A DNA stretch of 64,000 nt from the NCBI GenBank assembly GCA_902472305.1, contig CABRNK010000011.1:1-64000 (forward strand), written 5' to 3'. The notes under the pieces are model-generated. The model did not search any database, was not told where the DNA came from, and saw nothing but the letters and a program-made list of their open reading frames with translations. How positions within the stretch are numbered: the stretch's first letter is position 1; every line of letters begins with the position of its first letter. Positions 1-12,566 of this stretch are shown one piece after another. A program made the translations under genes and the position numbers. Source of the DNA: Hominenteromicrobium sp900549945 (GTDB lineage: Bacteria; Bacillota; Clostridia; Oscillospirales; Acutalibacteraceae).

Positions 1-55
1 AACCAATGACACGGGGATTTTCAGTCCCCTGCTCTACCGACTGAGCTACAGAGGC
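1..55 (-). tRNA. tRNA-Phe (GAA), 3' end cut by window edge
   Basis: Read on the minus strand the gene begins GCCTCTGTAGCTCAG and has an anticodon loop CTGAAAA, so the anticodon is GAA (Phe). The T arm and 3' acceptor lie beyond base 1. It is the last of three tRNAs in one transcript (Val, Asp, Phe), 5 bases after tRNA-Asp. Confidence 0.93.
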
Positions 56-60
56 AAATG

Positions 61-137
61 TGGCGACCCGGAACGGGCTCGAACCGTCGACCTCTAGCGT
101 GACAGGCTAGCGTTCTAACCAGCTGAACTACCGGGCC
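61..137 (-). tRNA. tRNA-Asp (GTC)
   Basis: A 77-base cloverleaf with acceptor GGCCCGG pairing with CCGGGTC. The anticodon loop is CTGTCAC (anticodon GTC, Asp), the T-loop is TTCGAGC, and the terminal CCA is encoded in the DNA. It lies 6 bases after tRNA-Val and 5 before tRNA-Phe in the same minus-strand cluster. Confidence 0.97.
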
Positions 138-143
138 ACATTT

Positions 144-220
144 TGGTGGGGACAATAGGACTCGAACCTATGACCCCCTGCTTGTAAGGCAGGTGCTCTA
201 ACCAGCTGAGCTATGCCCCC
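144..220 (-). tRNA. tRNA-Val (TAC)
   Basis: A 77-base cloverleaf with acceptor GGGGGCA pairing with TGTCCCC (one G-U pair). The anticodon stem-loop is CCTGC-CTTACAA-GCAGG, giving anticodon TAC (Val), and CCA is encoded. It is the first tRNA of the cluster, about 40 bases downstream of a strong promoter. Confidence 0.97.
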
Positions 221-263
221 ACAACAGCATCGCTTGTGCGTTCATCTCTCAGCGACGTGTTAT

Positions 264-292
264 ATAATACTACGAACAAACGGAAAAGTCAA
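264..292 (-). promoter_or_regulatory. Sigma-A promoter of the tRNA cluster
   Basis: On the minus strand TTGACT (292-287), a 17-base spacer and TATTAT (269-264). It lies just upstream of tRNA-Val and after the end of hslO, so it should drive the Val-Asp-Phe transcript. Confidence 0.75.
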
Positions 293-320
293 GACCTTTT
301 TTCAAGTTTTTTTCAAAAAT

Positions 321-1226
321 TTACCGGCCCGCCTCCGCCCGTTTTTCACGCATCTGCCCCGCCAGCTCGCGCAGCTCGTCCGTCGTGAAATAATACCTCC
401 GGCAGCAGTACGGGCAGACCGCCTCCACTTTGCCGGCCACCGCGGGCAGCGTCTCCAGCTCGTCAGGCTCCAGCGTGGCAAGCGCCGCATAGTATTTCTC
501 ACGGCTGCATGTGCAGGCGTAGTGCACCGGCATCTCGTCAAGCTTCTCCACCGAAAAGCCCTCGAGCGCCTTCGCGCACATTTCCTCCGCCGTCATGCCC
601 TTCGCGAGCATCGTCGTGACCGGCTCGAGCTTCTGCACGTTGGCCTCGAGCTTTTCGACATCCTCCGGCAGCGCACCCGGCAGCACCTGCAAAAGCAGGC
701 CGCCGGCCAGCATGACCTTCTTCGTCTCCGAATCGACCAGCACGCCGAGCGCACAGACCGTCGGGATCTGCTCGCTCACCGCATAGTAATTCGTAATGTC
801 CTCAGCGATCTCACCGCTGACGAGCGCCACCTGCCCCATATAGGGCTCGCCCGTACCGTAGCTGCGGATGACACCGAGCCGGCCCGCACAGCCTACCGCC
901 GCGCCAACGTCGAGCTTGCCGCTCGGCTTTCTCGGCACCTCCGCCTCGGGGTGGTCGGCACAGCCTCGCACATTGCCCCGGCTATCCGAGATCGCGGTCA
1001 GCGTGCCGAGCGGACCGCCGCCGTCTACGCGCAGCGTCAGCGAGGCATGCTCCTGCTTGAGCATCGCGCCCATCATCGAAGCGCCGGTCAGCAGCCGGCC
1101 GAGCGCGGCGGCCGCCGTAGCGCTCAGGCCGTGCAGGTTCTGCGCCGTGTATACCGTATCGCTGGAATCGATTGCCGAGGCCATCAGGGCGCCGTCGGAA
1201 GTGATGCAGCGTATGATTCTGTCCAA
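321..1226 (-). CDS. hslO: Hsp33 redox-regulated molecular chaperone
   Basis: This is a cytoplasmic holdase chaperone, activated by oxidation and unfolding, which releases a zinc bound by four C-terminal cysteines. All four are visible, as a CTC pair near residues 238-240 and a CPYC motif near 271-274. The protein is 301 residues, normal for the family. I chose a TTG start at 1226 because AAAGG sits 9 bases upstream and the resulting N-terminus (MDRIIRC) matches family starts. The ATG three codons earlier directly abuts AAAGG and is poorly spaced. It is the last gene of the yerC-methyltransferase-hslO operon. No clear terminator precedes the tRNA promoter. Confidence 0.93.
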   Translation of the reverse strand: MDRIIRCITSDGALMASAIDSSDTVYTAQNLHGLSATAAAALGRLLTGASMMGAMLKQEHASLTLRVDGGGPLGTLTAISDSRGNVRGCADHPEAEVPRKPSGKLDVGAAVGCAGRLGVIRSYGTGEPYMGQVALVSGEIAEDITNYYAVSEQIPTVCALGVLVDSETKKVMLAGGLLLQVLPGALPEDVEKLEANVQKLEPVTTMLAKGMTAEEMCAKALEGFSVEKLDEMPVHYACTCSREKYYAALATLEPDELETLPAVAGKVEAVCPYCCRRYYFTTDELRELAGQMREKRAEAGR

Positions 1227-1259
1227 GTGTAACATCCTTTCGCGGCGCTTCTGCCGAGC

Positions 1260-2030
1260 TCAGCCCGCGAAAACGCCGTTTTGTGAATTTGTGATATGCG
1301 CGGCGAAAACCATCCGCTGCTCGTCCGGCACGGGCGCGTCGAAGCGCATGTCGCCGAACACCTCGACGCGGTCGAAGCCCGCCTCGCGCAGAAGCGCCGT
1401 AAGCGTCTCCGCGCTGTAGGCTCGCTCGGAAAAGCGCTCGCTGCTGCGCACATACAGCTTCTCCTGCCGCTCGAAGAAATCGAGCTCGATCGCCACGCTC
1501 CCGTCCTGCGGACTGTACGTGTTCTGCCACACGCAGTAGATATCCGGAAGGTCGTAAACAAACGTGTTGTCCGCAAGCACATGCTCGTGCTTGTAAGGCG
1601 TATTGGCATCGAAAATAAACCAGCCGTCGTCGTTCAGGAAAAACGCGACGCGCCGGAAGGTCTCCAGCACCTGCTCCGAGCCGGAAAGGTGGTTGATGCT
1701 GTCCAGCGCGCAGAAAACCGTGTCGACCGTGCCGTACAGGTCGAGTCGCTGCATTTTCTGGCAGAGAAACAGAATGTCCGCACCGCGGTCATAGGCCTTA
1801 TCCTTCGCCTCGGAGAGCATAGCAGCGGAGCCGTCCACACCATAGACATCGAAGCCGAGCGCATGAAGCGCCAGCGTCAGGCTGCCTGTCCCACAGGCGA
1901 GGTCGAGCGTAAGGCCAGCCGCATGGCCGAGGCGCTCGAGGAGCGCTTTCAGATAGACCGCACGGCCGGCGTAATCTACGTTCGCCGTAAGCGCATCGTA
2001 ATACCGTGCAAATACATCGTAGCCCGCCAT
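1260..2030 (-). CDS. Class I SAM-dependent methyltransferase
   Basis: A 256-residue soluble protein with a Rossmann-fold methyltransferase core. The SAM-binding motif I (DLACGTG) is at residues 43-49, with a downstream acidic strand end (DVYGVDGS) and a motif resembling FCALDSINHL. The substrate cannot be told from sequence. The start ATG shares one base with the stop codon of yerC (TAATG), so the two are translationally coupled. The gene lies between yerC and hslO in one operon; this proximity does not identify the target. Confidence 0.85.
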   Translation of the reverse strand: MAGYDVFARYYDALTANVDYAGRAVYLKALLERLGHAAGLTLDLACGTGSLTLALHALGFDVYGVDGSAAMLSEAKDKAYDRGADILFLCQKMQRLDLYGTVDTVFCALDSINHLSGSEQVLETFRRVAFFLNDDGWFIFDANTPYKHEHVLADNTFVYDLPDIYCVWQNTYSPQDGSVAIELDFFERQEKLYVRSSERFSERAYSAETLTALLREAGFDRVEVFGDMRFDAPVPDEQRMVFAAHITNSQNGVFAG

Positions 2031-2341
2031 TACTCCGCGTCGCCCTCGCCCTTCTTCTTCCAGAGACGGTCGAAAACCAGCGTGTAGCCGTCGCTGCCGT
2101 AATTCAGCGAGCGGTTTACGCGGCTGATCGTCGCCGTAGATGCACCCGTCTCCCCCACAATTTCGCTGTACACCTGCCGTGCGCTCAGCATTTTCGCCAC
2201 AGCAATGCGCTGCGACATCGCCTTCAGCTCCGGCACCGTGCAGAGGTCTTCAAAAAAGCGGTAGCACTCCTCGCGGGTCTCCAGCGCCAGAATCGCATCG
2301 AACAGAAAATCTACGTTCTCGTCATGGAGCTTCGTGTTCAT
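2030..2341 (-). CDS. yerC: YerC/YecD family TrpR-like protein
   Basis: A 103-residue, all-helical protein of the TrpR-related YerC/YecD family. The repressor-like helix-turn-helix is recognisable in the segment with RQVYSEIVGETGASTATISR (about residues 56-75). Family members are small DNA-binding proteins, but their operators are mostly unknown. It is the first gene of its operon, behind a sigma-A promoter ending about 55 bases upstream, and overlaps the methyltransferase start by one base. Confidence 0.88.
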   Translation of the reverse strand: MNTKLHDENVDFLFDAILALETREECYRFFEDLCTVPELKAMSQRIAVAKMLSARQVYSEIVGETGASTATISRVNRSLNYGSDGYTLVFDRLWKKKGEGDAE

Positions 2342-2394
2342 AACAAACCCTCTTTTCTTGAAATAATACGAGACATCCCGAATATTGCTTTTTT

Positions 2395-2423
2395 ATTTTA
2401 TCATTCAAAAGCAAAAAAGTAAA
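2395..2423 (-). promoter_or_regulatory. Sigma-A promoter of yerC operon
   Basis: TTTACT, 17-base spacer, TAAAAT read on the minus strand, in an AT-rich gap between lysA and yerC. No terminator for lysA is visible in the remaining 36 bases. Confidence 0.65.
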
Positions 2424-2459
2424 GCCAAAAACAAAGAATTCAAAAATAATTTATATTTC

Positions 2460-3758
2460 TTATATGTCGTTGCGGACCAGATCGGCGTACGTCTCCGCCC
2501 GGATCGCCACACGCGCCGCGCCGCCGCGCACCATGACGCAGGCCGGCCGCGGATTGCGGTTGTAATTCGAGGCCATCGAGTAGTTGTACGCGCCCGTGGA
2601 GAGCACCGCCAGAATGTCGCCGGTCTCCGGCGTCTGGATCATCGTGTTCTCCTGAATCAGGTCGCCGCTCTCACAGCATTTCCCCGCGATCGTCGCCTTG
2701 AAGTCGGCCGGGCTGCCGGCCTTGTTCGCGACGAGGCACGTGTAATCGGACTGGTACAGCGCATAGCGCGGGTTGTCGAACATGCCGCCGTCCACCGCCA
2801 CATATGTACGCACGCCGGGGATCGCCTTGATATCGCCGACCGTGTACAGCGTGATGCCCGCCTCGCCGACGATCGACCGGCCCGGCTCGATGTAAATGCG
2901 CGGGATCTCGAGCCCGTACTGCGCGCACGCGGCATGCACCGCAGCCGAAACATCGCTCATGTAATCCTCATAGGGCACCGCGGCGTCCGAATCCTTGTAC
3001 TTGATGCCGAATCCGCCGCCGAGGTTCAGGTGCGTGAGCTTCTTGCCGAGCTCCCTGTGAATCCGGTCGTAAAGCCCGAGCATGACCTGCGCCGCAAGCA
3101 CGAACGGGGATTTATCGAAAATCTGTGAGCCAATATGGCAGTGCAGGCCGGTCAGCTCCACATGCTCGGCCGCCACCGCCTCGCGCACCGCCTCGAAGGC
3201 CTCGCCCGTCTCGAGCGCAAAGCCGAATTTCGAATCGATCTGACCCGTGCGGATAAACTCGTGCGTGTGCGCGTCGATGCCCGGCTTGATGCGCATCGAA
3301 ATGCGCGCCGTAACGTTTCGCTCTGCGGAAAGCTGCTCAATGCGCCGCAGCTCCGTGCAGTTGTCCACCACTATGTCGCCGACGCCGCTCTCGATCGCGT
3401 AGATCAGCTCGGGCACCGATTTGTTATTTCCTTGGAAATGGATGTGCTTTGCATCCACGCCCGCAGAAAGCGCCGTAAACAGCTCGCCGCCGGAAACGAC
3501 CTCCACATCCAGCCCCTCGCTGGTCACGATGCGGTAGATCTCCTTGCAGCTGAACGCTTTACTCGCGTAGATCGGCGCGCCGTTTCCGCCGTAGTGCCGT
3601 TCGATCGAGGCCTTATACCGGCGGCAGGTATCGCGGATCTTATCCTCGCTCATCACATAGAGTGGCGTGCCGAACTGCGCGGCCAGCTCGACCGTGTCGC
3701 AGCCGCTGATGGTCAAATGCCCCCTTTTGTTCACACCGAGGCAATCGGATACAAACAT
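2460..3758 (-). CDS. lysA: Diaminopimelate decarboxylase
   Basis: A PLP enzyme of the alanine-racemase fold (fold III) that decarboxylates meso-diaminopimelate to L-lysine, the last step of lysine synthesis. Visible motifs are the PLP-lysine region YASKAFSC near residue 60, the glycine-rich phosphate loop LGGGFG, the EPGRSIVGEAG block and a C-terminal STGAYNYSMASNYN block with the second-subunit active-site residues. The product is 432 residues from the ATG at 3758, where AAGGGA is well spaced. An ATG nine bases upstream is too close to the same ribosome-binding site. It follows engB, probably as the last gene of the tig-clpP-clpX-lon-engB run. Confidence 0.95.
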   Translation of the reverse strand: MFVSDCLGVNKRGHLTISGCDTVELAAQFGTPLYVMSEDKIRDTCRRYKASIERHYGGNGAPIYASKAFSCKEIYRIVTSEGLDVEVVSGGELFTALSAGVDAKHIHFQGNNKSVPELIYAIESGVGDIVVDNCTELRRIEQLSAERNVTARISMRIKPGIDAHTHEFIRTGQIDSKFGFALETGEAFEAVREAVAAEHVELTGLHCHIGSQIFDKSPFVLAAQVMLGLYDRIHRELGKKLTHLNLGGGFGIKYKDSDAAVPYEDYMSDVSAAVHAACAQYGLEIPRIYIEPGRSIVGEAGITLYTVGDIKAIPGVRTYVAVDGGMFDNPRYALYQSDYTCLVANKAGSPADFKATIAGKCCESGDLIQENTMIQTPETGDILAVLSTGAYNYSMASNYNRNPRPACVMVRGGAARVAIRAETYADLVRNDI

Positions 3759-3784
3759 TTCACTCATTCCCTTCCGGATCTTTT

Positions 3785-4378
3785 TCAGCCTTCCCCGCAT
3801 TCCCCGACGGCCGCTTCGATGCGGGCCTTCAGCTCGTCCAGCCCGAAGCCGGTCTGAGAGGAAAACGGGATAAATGGGATTTCATGCTCCTCGAAAAGCT
3901 CTGTAAAGTATTTCACCTGTGCATTGAACTGCGTTTTGTTCAGCTTGTCGCACTTGGTGCAGACAGCGAGAAACGGCAGGTCGCGCTCGATCAAAAAATT
4001 GATCATGTCAAAATCGTCGGCCGTCGGCGCATGCCGCATATCGAGAATCTGCACGACTAAGGCAATCCGCCGTTCGCCGTCGAAATAGCCCTGCATGAGT
4101 TTCGCCCAGCGCTGCTTCTCGCTCTGCGAAACCTTCGCGTAACCGTAGCCCGGCAGGTCGACGAGCCGGCAGTCCGGCAGGCGGAAGAAATTGATTGTCG
4201 CCGTTTTGCCCGGCGTCGCGCTGACGCGCGCCAGCGCCTTGCGGTTGACGAGCTTATTGATCAGCGAAGATTTTCCGACGTTCGATTTCCCGGAAAATAC
4301 GATCTCCGGCAGCTCCGATCGCTTGAGCTGGTCCGCGCGGCCGGCGGCCGCCTCAAATTCCACTGCTTGAAAATTCAT
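3785..4378 (-). CDS. engB: Ribosome biogenesis GTP-binding protein YsxC/EngB
   Basis: A 197-residue TRAFAC GTPase needed for late large-subunit assembly. The P-loop GKSNVGKSS, the G2/G3 region with DLPGYG and the G4 motif TKCD are intact. The start is the ATG at 4378 with GAGGTG four bases upstream. An in-frame GTG at 4390 is part of that binding site. The gene begins about 8 bases after the lon stop, the usual lon-engB neighbourhood in Clostridia and Bacillus. Confidence 0.95.
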   Translation of the reverse strand: MNFQAVEFEAAAGRADQLKRSELPEIVFSGKSNVGKSSLINKLVNRKALARVSATPGKTATINFFRLPDCRLVDLPGYGYAKVSQSEKQRWAKLMQGYFDGERRIALVVQILDMRHAPTADDFDMINFLIERDLPFLAVCTKCDKLNKTQFNAQVKYFTELFEEHEIPFIPFSSQTGFGLDELKARIEAAVGECGEG

Positions 4379-4386
4379 GCTGCACC

Positions 4387-6804
<2,418 letters not shown>

Positions 6805-6877
6805 ATTGAATCATTCCTTATTAAAATCAGACAAGGCTGCGCAGCATAACTCACCGCACAGCCTGTATGATGACTGA

Positions 6878-8203
<1,326 letters not shown>

Positions 8204-8221
8204 GCTCTCACGCCCTTTCGT

Positions 8222-8809
8222 TTACTTCGATTTCGTTTCGATGACCTTGTCGATCAGGCCGTATTCCATCGCCTGCTGCGCCGTCATAAAGTTGTCGCGT
8301 TCGGTGTCGCGCGCAATCGTCTCATACGTCTGGCCCGTGCGTTCGGCGAGGATCGTATTCAGGCTCTTCTTCATCTGCAGAATACGCTCGGCCTGAATCT
8401 GGATGTCCGTCGCCTGACCCTGCGCGCCGCCGGACGGCTGGTGGATCATGATCTCGGCGTTCGGCAGCGCAAAGCGCTTGCCTTTCGCGCCGGCCGCGAG
8501 CAGGAAAGCGCCCATCGAGGCCGCCATGCCCATGCAGATCGTGGAAACGTCGCACTTGATGTACTGCATCGTGTCGTAAATCGCCATGCCGGCCGTAATG
8601 ACGCCGCCGGGGCTGTTGATGTACAGGCTGATGTCCTTGTCCGGGTCCTGCCCCTCGAGGTAGAGGAGCTGCGCGACGACGAGGCTCGCCGTCGTGTTGT
8701 TCACTTCATCGTTCAGCATGATGATGCGGTCGTTGAGCAGTCTCGAAAAAATATCGTAGGAACGCTCGCCGCGGCTCGTCTGCTCGACAACATAAGGCAC
8801 TAAACTCAT
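8222..8809 (-). CDS. clpP: ATP-dependent Clp protease proteolytic subunit
   Basis: A 195-residue serine peptidase that assembles into the barrel-shaped ClpP tetradecamer. The catalytic triad falls at the canonical positions Ser98 (AASMGA), His123 (MIHQPSGG) and Asp172 (TERDNFM). AAAGGAG stands just before the ATG. It lies between tig and clpX; a GC-rich hairpin occupies the tig-clpP gap. Confidence 0.97.
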   Translation of the reverse strand: MSLVPYVVEQTSRGERSYDIFSRLLNDRIIMLNDEVNNTTASLVVAQLLYLEGQDPDKDISLYINSPGGVITAGMAIYDTMQYIKCDVSTICMGMAASMGAFLLAAGAKGKRFALPNAEIMIHQPSGGAQGQATDIQIQAERILQMKKSLNTILAERTGQTYETIARDTERDNFMTAQQAMEYGLIDKVIETKSK

Positions 8810-8845
8810 TGTATGAACTCCTTTCTGAAACGCGGGTTCTGCAGC

Positions 8846-8870
8846 GCCCGCTGTCGACGGGACAGCGGGC
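8846..8870. promoter_or_regulatory. Hairpin in tig-clpP gap
   Basis: A perfect 10-bp inverted repeat (GCCCGCTGTC / GACAGCGGGC) with a 5-base loop between tig and clpP. Neither strand has a following T-run, so it does not look like a simple terminator. It could be an RNA-processing or stability element. Confidence 0.4.
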
Positions 8871-8912
8871 GGCCTGCGATCACCTTTATATACTTACCTG
8901 TAAATTGCTAAA

Positions 8913-10202
8913 TTATTCCTCCGTCTTGACGGCGGCATTCTCTTTGACAAACTCCACGGCCTTCTGGCTCTGAAGATCGCCCTTGACCTGCGCCTCGGCG
9001 ACAATATTCTTGATCTTGTCGACCTCCATCTCGTAGGTCTTTGCGAGCTTCTCGTACTCCGCGTTGAGCTCCTCTTCGGTCGGCTCGAGGCCCTCGTTCG
9101 CCGCGATCTTCTCGAGCGCGAGGCGCAGCTTGACCTGCTTCTCCGCCTGCGGCTTGAACTGCTCCTTGAGCGCGTCGGTGTTCATGCCGGTGTACTTGAG
9201 GTACGTCTCGAGGTTCAGGCCCTGAGACTGGAGGCGGTAGGCAAAGCTGTTGATGCTCTCCTCAACCTCGTTGTCGTACATCTCATCCGGAATTTCGCCC
9301 TCGACCTTCTCGATGAGCGCCTCGAGGATCTGGTTCTCCACATCGGCCTCAGCGGACTTCTCGCGGTCGCTCTGGAGCTTCTCGCGGATGCTCTCCTTGT
9401 ACGCGTCGAGCGTGTCGAACTCGCTGACGTCCTTCGCGAACTCGTCGTCGAGCACCGGCAGCTCCTTGCGCTTGATCTCGTGCAGCTTGATCTTAAAGGT
9501 CGCGTCCTTGCCCTTGAGGTTCTCCGCCTGATACTCCTCCGGGAACTTCACGGCGATTTCAAACTCTTCGCCGGTCTCATGGCCGACGACCTGATCCTCA
9601 AAGCCCGGGATAAACTGGCCGGAGCCGAGCGCAAGCTCGAAGTTTTCGCCCTTGCCGCCCTCGAACGCCTCGCCGTCGCAGAAGCCCTCGAAATCGATGA
9701 CCGCCGTGTCGCCCGTGAGCGCCGCTCTGTCCTCGACCGTGACCATTCTCGAGTTTCTGTCCTGCACCTTGACGAGCTCGGCGCTGACGTCCTCGTCCGT
9801 GACCTCAGCCTTCTTCTTCGTGGCTTCGATGCCCTTGTAGCCCTCGATCGTGATCTCCGGCTTTACGACAACGACGACCTTCATCTGCACGCCGTTCTCC
9901 TTGCTGACCTCGGTGATGTCGGCCTGACCGATGCTGATGACCTCAAGGCCGGAGGCCTCGACGGCGTCCATCAGCGCCGGGCGGTACAGCCTGTCCACCG
10001 CGCCCTCAAAGAACACGGACTCGCCGTAATACTTCTCGACGAACGCCTTCGGCGCCTTGCCCTTGCGGAAGCCCGGGATTGCAATCTTCTTGCCCTCGGT
10101 CTTGAAAACCTCGTCGATCGCTTTATTGAAATCCTCTGCGGAAATCTCAATTTCCAGCTCGTACTTGTTTGTCTCGGTCTTGTTGGTTGCCTTTAAGTTC
10201 AT
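8913..10202 (-). CDS. tig: Trigger factor, ribosome-associated chaperone and prolyl isomerase
   Basis: A 429-residue protein with the three-domain trigger factor layout. The N-terminal ribosome-binding domain carries the signature loop GFRKGKAPK near residue 45. The FKBP-type isomerase domain is central (about 160-240, TAVIDFEGF and FIPGFEDQVVG). The helical C-terminal cradle is rich in Glu and Lys. It binds nascent chains at the exit tunnel. AGAAGGA precedes the ATG. It opens the tig-clpP-clpX-lon cluster and has its own promoter. Confidence 0.96.
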   Translation of the reverse strand: MNLKATNKTETNKYELEIEISAEDFNKAIDEVFKTEGKKIAIPGFRKGKAPKAFVEKYYGESVFFEGAVDRLYRPALMDAVEASGLEVISIGQADITEVSKENGVQMKVVVVVKPEITIEGYKGIEATKKKAEVTDEDVSAELVKVQDRNSRMVTVEDRAALTGDTAVIDFEGFCDGEAFEGGKGENFELALGSGQFIPGFEDQVVGHETGEEFEIAVKFPEEYQAENLKGKDATFKIKLHEIKRKELPVLDDEFAKDVSEFDTLDAYKESIREKLQSDREKSAEADVENQILEALIEKVEGEIPDEMYDNEVEESINSFAYRLQSQGLNLETYLKYTGMNTDALKEQFKPQAEKQVKLRLALEKIAANEGLEPTEEELNAEYEKLAKTYEMEVDKIKNIVAEAQVKGDLQSQKAVEFVKENAAVKTEE

Positions 10203-10262
10203 TTCCTTCTATCCTCTCAGTTTTATTGCGTATTCAATTGGCTTTTTCAGCCATATAAATCA

Positions 10263-10291
10263 ATTATAGCACACACCGGCGCAATATGCCA
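10263..10291 (-). promoter_or_regulatory. Extended -10 promoter of tig
   Basis: TGCTATAAT (TG plus one base before the -10 at 10268-10263) on the minus strand, with a poor -35 (TGGCAT) 17 bases upstream. It is about 60 bases before the tig start. A small hairpin (TGGCT/AGCCA) lies in the leader. Confidence 0.6.
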
Positions 10292-10315
10292 GATAATAAA
10301 CTCATTTTTTAAAAT

Positions 10316-11023
10316 TTATTCACAGTCTGCGTGCATGCGGACGAGCTTCGGAACAAAACGGATGTAGTCGCACGAAACGAGGTTCATGCGGATGCCGCGG
10401 TATTCCCCGACCGGCGCTCTTTTTGCCGCGCGGTCGCCGTGGATGTGGCCGTAGTAACAGTCCGTCACATGGAAGCGCTGCATCGTGTCGAGCAGCGCCG
10501 CGCACTCGGCCGTGTCATAGACAGGCGGGTAGTGCAGAAACACCACCGGCTTGCCGCCGAGCTTCTGCGCGGCCTCCAGCGAAAGCGTCAGCCGCCCGTT
10601 CTCGCGCGCGACGATCTTCTTATCCTCCGCGGTTTCCGCGTTGTAGAGCCAGCCGCGCGTGCCGCAGACCGCAATATCGCCGACGCGCACGGCGGAGTTG
10701 AATACGATCTCCATCGAGCGGAACCCCTGCGCCGCGAAAAACGACTCGATCTTGCTGCGCGTGGACCACCAGTAGTCGTGGTTCCCCTTCAAAAGCAGCT
10801 TTTTCCCGGGCAGGCTCTCGAGAAACGCGAAATCCCGCACGGTCTCCTCCAGCCGCATTCCCCAGGAAATATCGCCGGCCACCACGACCGTATCCTCCGC
10901 CGTCACCAACGCGCGCCAGTTCTTCTCCAATCGCTCCACGTAATTTTCCCAGCCGCGGAACACGTCCATCGGCTTGTCCGCGCCAAGCGAGAGATGCAGG
11001 TCCGCGATCGCGTACAGTGCCAT
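10316..11023 (-). CDS. Calcineurin-like metallophosphoesterase
   Basis: A 235-residue binuclear-metal phosphoesterase. All family blocks are visible: DLHLS near residue 8, GDISWG near 50, GNHDYWW near 80, and the C-terminal HYPPVYD and GHIHGD histidine motifs. No signal peptide is present, so it is probably cytoplasmic. The substrate is unknown. It starts 5 bases after the thrC stop and is probably read through from thrC, although the functions look unrelated. Confidence 0.85.
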   Translation of the reverse strand: MALYAIADLHLSLGADKPMDVFRGWENYVERLEKNWRALVTAEDTVVVAGDISWGMRLEETVRDFAFLESLPGKKLLLKGNHDYWWSTRSKIESFFAAQGFRSMEIVFNSAVRVGDIAVCGTRGWLYNAETAEDKKIVARENGRLTLSLEAAQKLGGKPVVFLHYPPVYDTAECAALLDTMQRFHVTDCYYGHIHGDRAAKRAPVGEYRGIRMNLVSCDYIRFVPKLVRMHADCE

Positions 11024-11028
11024 GCGCC

Positions 11029-12519
11029 TTACACCCCGACCCTTTCGAGCACGAAGTCCGCCATTTTGTCCGCAGCGCAGCGGTTCTCAAAGCGGACGGG
11101 CTTTCCGCGCAGCGCCTCAATCGGCTGCGGGACCGCTGTGCCCGAGAGCTGCGAGAGCAGCTCGGCCTTCTCAAATTCGTCCGCCGGCTTCTCGCAGCCG
11201 AACGCATCAAGGACGCTGTCGGAGAACTTGTACGGGCTCGCCGTAGAGGCGATCACCGCCGGCGTATCGTCGCCGGTCTCCGCCTTATACTGTGCGTACA
11301 CGCCCATCGCAACCGCCGTGTGCGTGTCACAGAGGTAGCCGTCGCGCGCAAATACGTCGCGGATCACGCCGACCGTCTCCGCATCATCGCAGCAGCCGGC
11401 CCAAAACAGCGCGCGCACCGCGTCCGCCGTATCGCCGTCCACCGTGTAGGCGCCGCCGCTCTGCAGCGCCTCCATCCACGCCGCCAGCTTTTTATCATCC
11501 TCGCCGCAGAGGTGGAACAAAAGGCGCTCGAGGTTGCTCGAGACCAGAATGTCCATCGAGGGCGAAATCGTCGTGTAGAAGCCGCGGTTGCGGTCGTATA
11601 CGCCGGTGCGGATGAAATCCGTCAGGATATTGTTGCGGTTCGAGGCGCAGATGAATTTCCGCACGGGCAGGCCCATGCGCTTCGCGTAGTAGGCCGCGAG
11701 GATGTTGCCGAAATTGCCCGTCGGCACGACGACGTTGATCGGGGCGCCCATCGCTGTTTTGCCCGCCTGCACGAGGTCGAGATAAGCGGAGAAGTAGTAG
11801 ACGATCTGCGGCAGCAGGCGGCCCCAGTTGATCGAATTCGCGCTCGAGAACATCTTTCCCTTCGCCGCAAGCGCAGCCTTGACGGCCTCATCCGTAAAGA
11901 TGCGCTTCACACCGGTCTGCGCGTCGTCAAAATTGCCCTCGATCGCGCAGACGCAGAGGTTTTCACCCGCCTGCGTGTCCATCTGGCGCTTCTGCATCGG
12001 GCTGACGCCGTTTTCCGGGTAGAAAACGATCATTTCGGTGCCCGCCACATCGCGGAAGCCCTCGAGCGCGGCCTTGCCGGTATCGCCGGAGGTCGCGACG
12101 AGGATCACCGCCGTTTTGCCGTCCGCCGTCTTTTCCAGCGACTTCGTGAGCAGGTGCGGCAGAATTTGCAGCGCCATATCCTTAAAGGCGCAGGTCGGAC
12201 CGTGCCAAAGCTCGAGAACGTGCTTGTTTTCCCCGTGCGCATCGAGCGAAACGACCTTCGCCGGACTGCCGTTCTCAAATTTTTCCGGGCTGTAGGCGCG
12301 CGCGGCGCACTCCGCGATCTCCCCGGCGGTAAAATCCGTCAGAAAGCGCGAGAGCACATACTCGGCGCGGCCGATGTAATCGAGCGGCAGCATTTCGCCG
12401 AGGTCGGCAGCCGGAAAGGCTTCGGGCACAAACAGGCCGCCCTCGTCGGAAATGCCCTGCGCGATGGCCTTTGCAGCCGTCACGCGCAGCGCTGCGTTCC
12501 GCGTACTTTTATACATCAT
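11029..12519 (-). CDS. thrC: Threonine synthase
   Basis: A PLP-dependent enzyme converting O-phospho-L-homoserine to threonine. The 496-residue length fits the long (E. coli/yeast-like) class. The PLP lysine lies in the WHGPTCAFKDMALQ block, and the SGDTGKAALEG phosphate-binding loop and PTGNFGNILA follow. The start is ATG at 12519, because GGAGG stands 8 bases upstream. An ATG five codons earlier has no binding site. It is driven by a near-perfect promoter. Confidence 0.95.
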   Translation of the reverse strand: MMYKSTRNAALRVTAAKAIAQGISDEGGLFVPEAFPAADLGEMLPLDYIGRAEYVLSRFLTDFTAGEIAECAARAYSPEKFENGSPAKVVSLDAHGENKHVLELWHGPTCAFKDMALQILPHLLTKSLEKTADGKTAVILVATSGDTGKAALEGFRDVAGTEMIVFYPENGVSPMQKRQMDTQAGENLCVCAIEGNFDDAQTGVKRIFTDEAVKAALAAKGKMFSSANSINWGRLLPQIVYYFSAYLDLVQAGKTAMGAPINVVVPTGNFGNILAAYYAKRMGLPVRKFICASNRNNILTDFIRTGVYDRNRGFYTTISPSMDILVSSNLERLLFHLCGEDDKKLAAWMEALQSGGAYTVDGDTADAVRALFWAGCCDDAETVGVIRDVFARDGYLCDTHTAVAMGVYAQYKAETGDDTPAVIASTASPYKFSDSVLDAFGCEKPADEFEKAELLSQLSGTAVPQPIEALRGKPVRFENRCAADKMADFVLERVGV

Positions 12520-12541
12520 GGCGTGAGCCTCCATTCATTGA

Positions 12542-12566
12542 GGGTTCCCGGTTTCCGGGCAACCCC
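12542..12566. promoter_or_regulatory. Inverted repeat at the thrC transcription start
   Basis: GGGTT-CCCGG / CCGGG-AACCC, separated by three bases with one bulged base, sits immediately after the thrC -10 box. Half of it is probably upstream of +1, so it could be an operator rather than an RNA hairpin. There is no T-run. Confidence 0.35.

Noticed and set aside
2424..2459. A terminator for lysA
   Set aside because: The 36 bases after the stop have no stem-loop with T-run.
3759..3784. Lysine riboswitch before lysA
   Set aside because: lysA starts 26 bases after engB, with no room for an L-box.
8846..8870. Terminator between tig and clpP
   Set aside because: The stem is strong, but neither strand has the T-run needed. 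I list it only as a hairpin.
12520..12566. Threonine T-box or leader peptide before thrC
   Set aside because: The leader is only about 40 bases, too short for a T-box, and has no threonine-rich frame.
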